A stretch of DNA of 64,000 bases from Saccharomyces uvarum (lineage: Eukaryota; Ascomycota; Saccharomycetes; Saccharomycetales; Saccharomycetaceae): assembly GCA_947243795.1 (NCBI GenBank), contig OX365931.1:372001-436000 (forward strand), read 5' to 3'. Made by a program: the position numbers and the translations under genes. Positions 1 to 8,600 of the stretch are shown one piece after another. The notes under the pieces were generated by a model, which saw nothing but the letters and a program-made list of their open reading frames with translations, was not told where the DNA came from and did no database searches. Within the stretch, counting starts at the first letter, position 1. Each line of letters starts with the position of its first letter.

Positions 1-171
1 GTACGGATTGCTTCTTACCTGATCGTCTTGTTCATCTTGGAAAGTGTATGGTACTTCTTCACCTTTACTGAGCAAAGATTCAACTTCTTTTCTACGTTGC
101 AATTTAAACTGAGATTCAGAAGCTATACCACCACCACCTTTCTTGGACCCAACACCTTCTGCATGCTCCAT
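1..171 (-). CDS. PRP11: Prp11, SF3a spliceosome subunit, 5' end only
   Basis: The first 57 codons of a minus-strand gene that runs off the left edge. They start MEHAEGVGSKKGGGGIASES and continue through a charged stretch to RSNPY, which matches the N-terminus of Prp11 (YDL043C) as I remember it, with the start at the same position. Prp11 is the yeast SF3a66 homologue. With Prp9 (also in this window) and Prp21 it forms the SF3a complex that helps the U2 snRNP bind the intron branch point. The C2H2 zinc finger of Prp11 lies just beyond the edge and cannot be checked. The neighbour SIR2 follows on the same strand, as in S. cerevisiae. Confidence 0.93.
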   Translation of the reverse strand, partial: MEHAEGVGSKKGGGGIASESQFKLQRRKEVESLLSKGEEVPYTFQDEQDDQVRSNPY

Positions 172-440
172 CTTGATTGTGTCGATGTAGGATGGTTTGT
201 CTTTAATGCTCTAGTTACAGTTTTGGTGCAGATATTTAGTCTTTTTTCTATCACAATCTTTCATTTTTTTATTGAAATGGGCGGCATCTGGAACATTTCA
301 CCCGGTACAAGTAAAAGAGCCAAAAAACTTGATTAACCAATCAATCACTCTTTTATGATAAAAAGAAAAACAAAACTATTTGCTGTATTTATATATTGAT
401 ATATATTTAGTGCGTCTGCATAACTAAAACTGCATTCCAT

Positions 441-2144
441 CTACAAATTTCCTGGATGTTCATCTGATGTGATGACGTATACCCCTTTATCCTTTTCCTG
501 ACAGTCAAATTTCTTGGTTTTCAAATCATTCCATTTTTTATGGGGAATTGCCCAACCACATCCCTGTGCTACCATAGCTGCAATATCATCACAGTACCCC
601 AAGAGTGATAAATCGAATTCTGCGTGTTTGACAGGATCGCGGTTGATTAAGACCTGGGGCACGTGCGCTGGGATCATATTTACAATCTCGGACACTGGCG
701 CCACTTTCAAGCTTGTTCCAATGCAAATCAATAAATCGCATTCCAAAATATCTTGACGGATGCTCTTGTGAAATTTGTTTGGTAGAGCTTCTCCAAAAAA
801 CGTGATATCGGGCTTTAGGACACCATATGAGTTTAGTATATATGAGGGCTTTGCTAGGGCAGAATCTTGCATTGCTGTCCCATTAATCTTATTGGGTTTG
901 GAAGTACTGTTATATCCTTCTGGGAAGTACTCTCTCCTTTTCTTATAACAATACGGGCATAATGGAAGCTCGAGATTTCTAATTTTATTGAATATTCTCT
1001 CGCCAGGTAGGTTCCAATGACAAGTAACACATGTGGCTGTGGCAAAAGAACCATGACATTGGACCAATTTATCAGCATTTATACCCGCGTAAGATTCTAA
1101 GTTGTCAATGTTTTGAGTATAATTCCTCAGCAATTTCCCCTTTGTTTGTAACATCTTAATAAAGCTGTGTAAGGGAGAATAAATGTTTTCTGGAGGTAAA
1201 ACCATATTTGCAATGTTGTAAAAAACGGAAGGGTCGTGCATAAATATATTATAATTGAAAACATCTTGAGGATCATCGAGCCCGAGATGTCTGATTTTTG
1301 AATAGAACCCTTCAGAAGATCTAAAGTCAGGGATCCCCAATGAGGTAGAAACACCTGCACCTGTCAGGACTAAAATTCTTTTAGCGGTATGTAATTTTTG
1401 AATAAAATGATCAATAGTGAAAAAATTGGACAATCTCAATCTTGTACATAAGACTTTATTAATGGCTCTTTGTAAATCTTTGATTAGACGAACTGTTTGC
1501 TTTTTTGCTAGAGGATCTTCAACATTGGTAGCGGATACTGTATTTTCCGAATCCTGTATATGCTCCGGTGTGCTTGTATGAACAATACTGTTGATGTTGC
1601 TTATTAGGGCTTGATCTTTGACTTCAAACCCCAGCAACTTGATCAAATAGTAAACGTATAAAGAGTTCAACTCTTCGGGTAAATAAGTGTCTAAGAATTC
1701 ATGTGCACCGTAGTATTTTAAAAACATTCGAGCATTCAGTGACTCTCGTTTAGTAAAGGACGGTCCATAGAAAATGCCGTTCGATGTGTTTTTACCAATT
1801 ATTATTGGTCCTAGGGGTGTTTCCGGTTTCAAAACCTCATTAGACATTGACGCTGCTGACGCTGCTGACACTGCTGTGGGGTCCATGTCACTAGCTGGTT
1901 TAAGCTCCATTGATGCTACTTGCCCGACTGCCGCCTGAGCGTATTCTTGATTATCAGCCTTATTGGATGCCATCGAGAAACCCGCCTGTGGCATTTTTAA
2001 TTTCTTAGGCAAAGGTTCTCCATTATCTATGACCTCATCGGGCTGTTTCCTGACCGCGTTTTGATCCTGCGTGGAGCTTACTGTATTTGAAACCTTATTC
2101 TTGCTATTCTTCAATATAGCGTGATTCATGTGTGGAATGGTCAT
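441..2144 (-). CDS. SIR2: Sir2, NAD+-dependent histone deacetylase
   Basis: 567 residues (562 in S. cerevisiae). Sir2 removes acetyl groups from histone H4 K16 and other lysines, consuming NAD+. It silences telomeres and mating loci with Sir3/Sir4, and rDNA in the RENT complex. The sirtuin core is plain: the NAD loop LTGAGVSTSLGIPDFRSSEG near residue 260, TQNIDNLE near 340, the catalytic His in QCHGSF near 364, two zinc pairs (CVTC and CPYC) at about 372-400, and GTSLKVAPVSEIV near 490. The first 120 residues diverge strongly from S. cerevisiae, and the linker after REYFPEGYN is about five residues longer. The ATG at 2144 gives MTIPHM, the known start. It is SIR2 rather than HST1 by position between PRP11 and NAT1. 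Confidence 0.97.
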   Translation of the reverse strand: MTIPHMNHAILKNSKNKVSNTVSSTQDQNAVRKQPDEVIDNGEPLPKKLKMPQAGFSMASNKADNQEYAQAAVGQVASMELKPASDMDPTAVSAASAASMSNEVLKPETPLGPIIIGKNTSNGIFYGPSFTKRESLNARMFLKYYGAHEFLDTYLPEELNSLYVYYLIKLLGFEVKDQALISNINSIVHTSTPEHIQDSENTVSATNVEDPLAKKQTVRLIKDLQRAINKVLCTRLRLSNFFTIDHFIQKLHTAKRILVLTGAGVSTSLGIPDFRSSEGFYSKIRHLGLDDPQDVFNYNIFMHDPSVFYNIANMVLPPENIYSPLHSFIKMLQTKGKLLRNYTQNIDNLESYAGINADKLVQCHGSFATATCVTCHWNLPGERIFNKIRNLELPLCPYCYKKRREYFPEGYNSTSKPNKINGTAMQDSALAKPSYILNSYGVLKPDITFFGEALPNKFHKSIRQDILECDLLICIGTSLKVAPVSEIVNMIPAHVPQVLINRDPVKHAEFDLSLLGYCDDIAAMVAQGCGWAIPHKKWNDLKTKKFDCQEKDKGVYVITSDEHPGNL

Positions 2145-2569
2145 CCAGTTTTATTGTGCCGATGAGGAAGGGGTTGCCTATATATTTCTACCGGAGTAAT
2201 GCCTGTTTTCTTAGAATGCGTGAGAATGGGCTTTACATCTCTCTATCAAACGTGTTTTCTTGAGTAGAAAAAAAGTGAAGTCTTTCAAACTATGCGACCT
2301 GGAAAAAAAAATATTTTACCGAAACTTGCGCCCAGAGAGAGCAAAGAGATATTTCTCGTTTTTTGTTCGAAATGGGAGAGCAAATCTTTTGGCAGGCAGA
2401 GACATTGCTCATCCTAAATGATGGATGACAGAGGTAGCATATGTTGTTTAGCTATGAGGGGAACCATATGTGTGTAATTACCATATCTATTAAAACACCT
2501 ATATGTATATATATCTGCATTTATATATGTATATACTACTTATGAGTTTATCGACAAATTGGGGATGCG
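2145..2569. other. SIR2-NAT1 spacer (SIR2 promoter)
   Basis: Spacer between the SIR2 start and the NAT1 stop, both genes on the minus strand. It holds A-rich tracts (around 2265-2320) and AT-rich, TATA-like stretches near 2500-2540. No conserved reading frame or RNA gene is visible. Confidence 0.6.
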
Positions 2570-5137
2570 TTATAGTTGGTATTGTAAAACCTCGTTTTGA
2601 GCGTGAGGTTCCAAAAGAGAAAGATTATTAATGATTGCTTCTTTCAAATAAGATTGTTCTAAAGCAACTTCTTCACGATAGCGGTACAGGAATAGTAGGC
2701 CTCTTATATCCTTTACATTGAATGTTTCTTGGTAAAATTTCAACCAATCAAAGCTGTCGCTAGAGGTTTCATTCAATGGTAACACTTCAGAGTAGTCTTT
2801 TTCAAAACTTTTTGTAACTACTTTTTTCAAGATCACATCAAAACGGGTGTTATCCTTTGTAGCATGTAACAATACAATCGCCATACTTCCAAACAATCCA
2901 TTTGTGGAGCCGAATCTTTTAGCGAACTTGTTCAGAGAAGCGAAACATAACGCCAACTTTCCAACTCTGTAGTTGAACTCAAAATCCAAAACGTAATCTC
3001 TATCGTCTTCTCTGGCTTGTTTAGAGTAGTTATCGTAAAAGCAATTCGCGAAGTCTTCCATTGGGGTGGCAGTTTCTATCAGTTTTTCCCCAAACACATC
3101 GTCATCTTGGTCAGTTGGGTAAGCTGCAACACTCTTGGCTTCAGCTTCTTTCCGCTTGTTCATGGCAGCAGCCTCTTTTTTAGCCTTCTTTTTTTGACTA
3201 CTGTTACTGCTGGCCCCATTATTTTCACTACCTTCAGACTCCTCGTCTATAACATCTGCTTTTCTTTTCAGATGATCATCATACATTTGGAAGTAAAGCT
3301 TTGCTGCTCCCTTCATGGCACGAACATACATGGGCTTGGTATAAAGCTCATTCCCCCATTCCAGCATTTCCAAATAAGCTCTTGGCGTACCTTTCCTCAT
3401 ACAATATGAATGGAAATCTAATTGATCATCTTCAAATTGTTTATAAAATTTAGGAATGGCCTGGAATCTTTTTAAAGCCAAGCCTTTGTATTTTTGAACA
3501 AGCCATTTATTATCCTTAATATCATCTGCGGTTTCTTCGCTTTCATCGCTTTTTACCTCGTTCTTGGATGACGTTAAATCATCTAGTCTCTTCTTACTTT
3601 CTAGGTATAATCTATAATAAGCCTCGGCCTGCTCCATGATAAACCAAGAAGCTTCTACGAGATGTAAGTCTTTGATACCATTAATAGAATCATCATTCTT
3701 GGTGAACAAAGATGCAATCTCGACAGCCTTATCGATGTTATTTGCTCTCAGGAAATATTTAACGGTCTTACAATTGATAAACCTATCTTGTAAGTCTAAT
3801 TGTCTGCCTTCTTCCAAAATATCGGCAGCTGTATCCAATAATCCTAAGTGCTTTAGGATGCGCGCCTTAAGGATGTAAAACTCAACTAGCGTAGGGGTGT
3901 GGTCTAGAGCAGCATCGATGTATTTTTGGGCTTTGGGAAAATCATTCAAGAACAAATAATGTTGAGACAGATAATAGTTGGTCCAGATGAATGGAATTGG
4001 GTCTTGTTTACCATCAATTCCGGACAAATATTCAAGAACAATGCTTTCCAACAGTGGAGAGATCTTGGAAGTTCTTCTTTGGTAGAGAGATTTCACATTA
4101 GAGAAGGTCGCTGGAACACCGCGTTTTAATTGGGGTAAAACATATTCTTTCAGTTTTTTGGAAAGTTCTTCTTCACCTTGAATGAAAGTCAATGGAATAA
4201 ACTTAGGTGGTTCGCATCTTGGGTAAAATTGTTCAAGTTTAGCGTATAAAGCCTTTTTAACTTTATCATTGCCTTGGATTCCCAATGATACTTCCAGCAA
4301 TTTATAGTACTTAAAGTTATCTGGATTTCTTTTAATTAGAGTTCTATAGACAATCGAGGCATCCTTTAATTGGCCTAATTTCATGTAAATAGAAGCTTTT
4401 CTCTCTAACAAGCCAAACTTGTCAAAGACATATGGTTCTATGTCGTTTAAATGCTTTAAAACATTTTGCAACTTATCTTGAATATCGCCAGCAGCCTTGT
4501 ACATCACATCATTTTTGTAAATCAAGCACTCATTATGTTCATATTTTTCGGAATCAGATATTTTTCCTTCAGCAAGTTTTTCAAATTGAGATAGCGTGTT
4601 AATGGCTTGTTGCCTTTCCCCATTAATGTCTTGAGCGACAGCCAATGATGTCCAATTGGCACGGTATCCGAGGAAGGATTCCCAGTATTTTTTCCTGGAA
4701 ATCAAGGCATTCTTGAAATCACCAATTTGTGATTGCAATGTTGCCAAGTCTCTATAGATTTGCTTATTAGTGGAACCGTTATTCAAAGCGGCTGTAAACC
4801 ATTTGATGGATTCCGTGTACTCCTTGGTATTTCTCATGTAAATACCTAATACATGGCAACAGATAGGCGACGCTGAAGTGCCTTCAATTTTTCTAATGGC
4901 ATTAGCCACATAGGAAGTAGCGTCATCTTTTTCACTTATAGAAAATAGATCTAAACCCTTTAGAGCCAAGGAATCAACGTGGCCACCATCTTTTTTCAAG
5001 ATCGCGTCGAGCAGCTTAATAGATTTCTTGTATTGCTTTCCTTCGTATAGCTTCAAGGCCTCGAGAAATTGGTCATTTTCCTTTTTCAAATTTGCTTTAG
5101 CTACTGGCTTGGCCTTAGTACCTCTTTTCCTAGACAT
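2570..5137 (-). CDS. NAT1: Nat1/Naa15, auxiliary subunit of NatA N-terminal acetyltransferase
   Basis: 855 residues, essentially the S. cerevisiae length (854). Nat1 is the large scaffold of NatA. It binds the catalytic subunit Ard1 (Naa10) and Nat5 and anchors them at the ribosome exit tunnel, where Ser-, Ala-, Thr- and Gly-starting nascent chains are acetylated after Met removal. The sequence shows TPR-type helical repeats through most of its length, for example LEALKLYEGKQYKKSIKLLD near residue 25 and the block around 60-110. A lysine-rich segment (QKKKAKKEAAAMNKRKEAE) lies near 630-650. The N-terminal MSRKRGTKAK is basic. The start at 5137 agrees with the family. Loss of NatA affects silencing, so the adjacency to SIR2 is suggestive, but it is probably only shared ancestry of the locus. 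Confidence 0.96.
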   Translation of the reverse strand: MSRKRGTKAKPVAKANLKKENDQFLEALKLYEGKQYKKSIKLLDAILKKDGGHVDSLALKGLDLFSISEKDDATSYVANAIRKIEGTSASPICCHVLGIYMRNTKEYTESIKWFTAALNNGSTNKQIYRDLATLQSQIGDFKNALISRKKYWESFLGYRANWTSLAVAQDINGERQQAINTLSQFEKLAEGKISDSEKYEHNECLIYKNDVMYKAAGDIQDKLQNVLKHLNDIEPYVFDKFGLLERKASIYMKLGQLKDASIVYRTLIKRNPDNFKYYKLLEVSLGIQGNDKVKKALYAKLEQFYPRCEPPKFIPLTFIQGEEELSKKLKEYVLPQLKRGVPATFSNVKSLYQRRTSKISPLLESIVLEYLSGIDGKQDPIPFIWTNYYLSQHYLFLNDFPKAQKYIDAALDHTPTLVEFYILKARILKHLGLLDTAADILEEGRQLDLQDRFINCKTVKYFLRANNIDKAVEIASLFTKNDDSINGIKDLHLVEASWFIMEQAEAYYRLYLESKKRLDDLTSSKNEVKSDESEETADDIKDNKWLVQKYKGLALKRFQAIPKFYKQFEDDQLDFHSYCMRKGTPRAYLEMLEWGNELYTKPMYVRAMKGAAKLYFQMYDDHLKRKADVIDEESEGSENNGASSNSSQKKKAKKEAAAMNKRKEAEAKSVAAYPTDQDDDVFGEKLIETATPMEDFANCFYDNYSKQAREDDRDYVLDFEFNYRVGKLALCFASLNKFAKRFGSTNGLFGSMAIVLLHATKDNTRFDVILKKVVTKSFEKDYSEVLPLNETSSDSFDWLKFYQETFNVKDIRGLLFLYRYREEVALEQSYLKEAIINNLSLLEPHAQNEVLQYQL

Positions 5138-5648
5138 GCTTCTTTGGGATTCAATTGCCTTTCGAAGTGGTACTTACTATTGTAGTACTAATCCAAATGT
5201 AGGCTTCTTGAAGGTTGAATTTTCAATGGTGGAAACTTTTTCATTTTCGCTCTTTTTGCTTCCTTCTATTACGCTCCACTTTAATTATAGGGCCGGGTAA
5301 ATTATGTGTGTGTAACTCAATGAGCTTATAGCAACGTTATATAGTTTAAGAACATATTTACAGTTGTTATATGATGCATGCCTAGAGAACCTACAGTGGC
5401 AGGTTATTTACTATTCTTTCTCTGGTTGCTAAAAATGTCTTAGTTTGACATGTTAGCGCAGAATATTGTTATAAAAAAACCGTAATGAGTGAATACAAAC
5501 AAGCTGAGTAAGGCAGATGTTTTTGAGGTTAAAAGAAGTTCTATAAGTTAAATTATGTACTAGTAATGCAAAGTCTATAATATTTCATGTAAGTACGAAC
5601 GGGTGATTCCCTTTTTGGTGTTGGAAATGAAATGAATGCTGAGATGAA
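5138..5648. other. NAT1 promoter and BSC1/PRM7 3' flank
   Basis: 511 bases between the NAT1 start and the stop of the large wall-protein gene. It contains the Reb1-type site listed separately. Nothing else is recognisable: no RNA gene and no convincing small reading frame. Confidence 0.6.
5294..5300. promoter_or_regulatory. Reb1-type site CGGGTAA upstream of NAT1
   Basis: CGGGTAA is the reverse complement of TTACCCG, the Reb1 consensus. It lies about 160 bases before the NAT1 start codon, the usual position for a nucleosome-clearing general regulatory factor. Function is inferred from the motif and position only. Confidence 0.6.
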
Positions 5649-8600
5649 TTAGACCAAGGCTAAAGGAAGAGCGGCGGCAAGCCACATCACTTTTCCTACT
5701 ACCTGGACGTTTGCGCTGCCTTCCATCATAGATGAAATAGTGACAGATGGTTTGGCTGCGTTGGTTGACATGACTGTAAGGGAGTTCTTAGATGTTACAA
5801 CCGTGTTAGAAGTAGTGGTCGTGAAGGATTTGGTTAAATGAATGGAACTGTACTGGTTGGATTCAGTTTTGGTTGAAACACCAGAAGCACTCTCTAGAGA
5901 AGCTGCTGCGGAGACATTCTCTTCAAAATCGTCATTTGTAACAGAAGATGTAGTTGTTTGAGTCTTGGCAGTAGCTGTCGATGTAAGAGAAGTTGAAAGT
6001 GTTGATCCCCCTAAAACAGTAGTGCCAGCATGACCTAAATTGTTCGAGTTTGTCGAAGCAGAATGCATGTTAATGTCTGAAGTTAATAATGTTGTAGAAT
6101 GAACAACAGCTGATCCGCTAGAGATTGTAGTGATTCTTGATTCAATCGAGGTGTGAAGGTCAGCTGAAGAGATTGGATGAGTTGAGGAAGAGCAACCGAC
6201 CGTAACAGTGGCAGTAAGTGGACTAGACTGCTCTGCCGAAATGGTACTTGTATAGGAGGCTGAGTGAGTTGCGCCAATTTCAGAAGCTGAATTGCTGGAT
6301 CTGTATTGTGTCTCAGAGTTGTCCTTAACAGTTGATATATTGGGCTTAACTGTACTAGTTGTGCTAGTTGTGCTTGCCTCTGTAGTAGATTTTGTTAGGT
6401 TAATCTTTCCAGTAGAAGAAGTGGATCCAACAGAAGAGCTTGGATTACTTGAGGCGGTTAGGTCAACAGAATCAGTTGAAGCGATTGAAGTGGATAGGTT
6501 GACTAATGTAGTTTGGCCAGCAGAAAAGGTTGTATGAGCTGAAGCAATCAAATCGCTTGAAGTGGATGAGGCGACTAAAGTGGATGGACCAGCTGAACCG
6601 CTTGAATCAGTCAAAATGGTTGGACCAACCATAGTTGCTAAACTAGATGAAGCATCTGGATTAGCTGAACTCGTTAAAGTAGCTGAACTGTCTAGATTAG
6701 AGGAGACAAATGGGCCGACAGAGGTGGTTGAGTCAGTTGAAATAGTTGCATGAATAGTTGTGGTTGTTTCAACTGATCGAATTGAAGCAACTGAGCTAAC
6801 TGAATCAGCCGAAACAATTAAAGATACTGAACTGGTTTGAACAGCTGAACTAGTTTGGTGAGCTGAAGCGTTTAGATTAGATGACGCAAATGAGACGATT
6901 GAGGGAGTTGGACCAGCTGAAGCAACAGAAGCTGTTGAATTAGCAGAAATGACTAGACCAGTCGAGGAAGTTTGAGCGACTAAAGTGGTTGAGTCTACAG
7001 AGCTAGTTAAAGCGATTGAAGTGGTGGAATCGATAGAGTTGGTTGCATCACCTGAAGTGGTTGTGTCAATTGAAGTGGTTGTACGATACATACCAGCAAG
7101 GCTGGACGAAACATTTGCAGCAGCTGAAGTGCTTGGAGTAACTGAGGTGCTTGGAGCAACCGAAGCTGTTGAATTAGCAGAGGTGACTAGACCAGTTGAG
7201 GCAGTTTGAGTGACTAAAGTGGTTGAGTCTACAGAGCTAGTTAAAGCGATTGAAGTGGTGGAATCGATAGAGTTGGTTGCATCACCTGAAGTGATTGTGT
7301 CAATTGAAGTGGTTGTACGATACATACCAGCAAGGCTGGACGAAACATTTGCAGCAGCTGAAGTGCTTGGAGTAACTGAGGTGCTTGGAGCAACCGAAGC
7401 TGTTGAATTAGCAGAGGTGACTAGACCAGTTGAGGCAGTTTGAGTGACTAAAGTGGTTGAGTCTACAGAGCTAGTTAAAGCGATTGAAGTGGTGGAATCG
7501 ATAGAGTTGGTTGCATCACCTGAAGTGATTGTGTCAATTGAAGTGGTTGTACGATACATACCAGCAAGGCTGGACGAAACATTTGCAGCAGCTGAAGTGC
7601 TTGGAGTAACTGAGGTGCTTGGAGCAACCGAAGCTGTTGAATTAGCAGAAATGACTAGACCAGTCGAGGAAGTTTGAGCGACTAAAGTGGTTGAGTCTAC
7701 AGAGCTAGTTAAAGCGATTGAAGTGGTGGAATCGATAGAGTTGGTTGCATCACCTGAAGTGATTGTGTCAATTGAAGTGGTTGTACGATACATACCAGCA
7801 AGGCTGGACGAAACATTTGCAGCAGCTGAAGTGCTTGGAGCAACTGAGGTGCTTGCGTCAGTTGAGCTGGTTGGAGCAACTGAGGTGCTTGCATCAGTTG
7901 AACTAGTTTGAGCGACTGAGGTGCTTGCGTCAGTTGGGCTGGTTGGAGCAACTGAGGTGCTTGCGTCAGTTGGGCTGGTTGGAGCAACTGAGGTGCTTGC
8001 GTCAGTTGGGCTGGTTGGAGCAACTGAGGTGCTTGCATCAGTTGGGCTGGTTAGAGCAACTGAGTTGGTGGCATCAGTTGAGCTGGTTAGAGCAACTGAG
8101 TTGGTGGCATCAGTTGAACTAGTTTGAGCGGCTGAGGTGCTTGCAACACTTGAAGTGGTTGGAGCAACTGAAGTGCTTGAAGAAATTAAGGTGGTTGGAG
8201 CAACTGAAGTGCTTGAAGAAATTAAGGTGGTTGGAGCAACTGAAGTGCTTAGGTTAGATGAGACAAATGAACTGGTGGAGGTAGTTGGAAGAGTTGAAGT
8301 GGTTGCATCAGTTGAACTGGTTGAGTCACTTGAACTAATTTCAGCGACTGAAGTGGCTGCGTCAGTTGAACTGGTTGAGTCAACTGAACTAGTTTGAGCG
8401 ACTGAAGTGGTTGTATCACTTGAAGTGGCTGTACGAAACTCAGCGGCTAAACTAGACGAAGCGTTTGGACCGGTTGAGGTGGTTTGAGAAACTGAAGTGG
8501 TTGAGTCAACAGAGCTGGTTACGTCGGTTAAAGTGGTTAGAGCAACTGAAGTGGTGGCATCAGTTGAGCTGGTGGCATCAGTTGAACTAGTTTGAGCGAC

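Noticed and set aside
28-336. Plus-strand open frame at the left edge
   Set aside because: It is antisense to the PRP11 start and promoter; the minus strand gives the recognisable Prp11 N-terminus.
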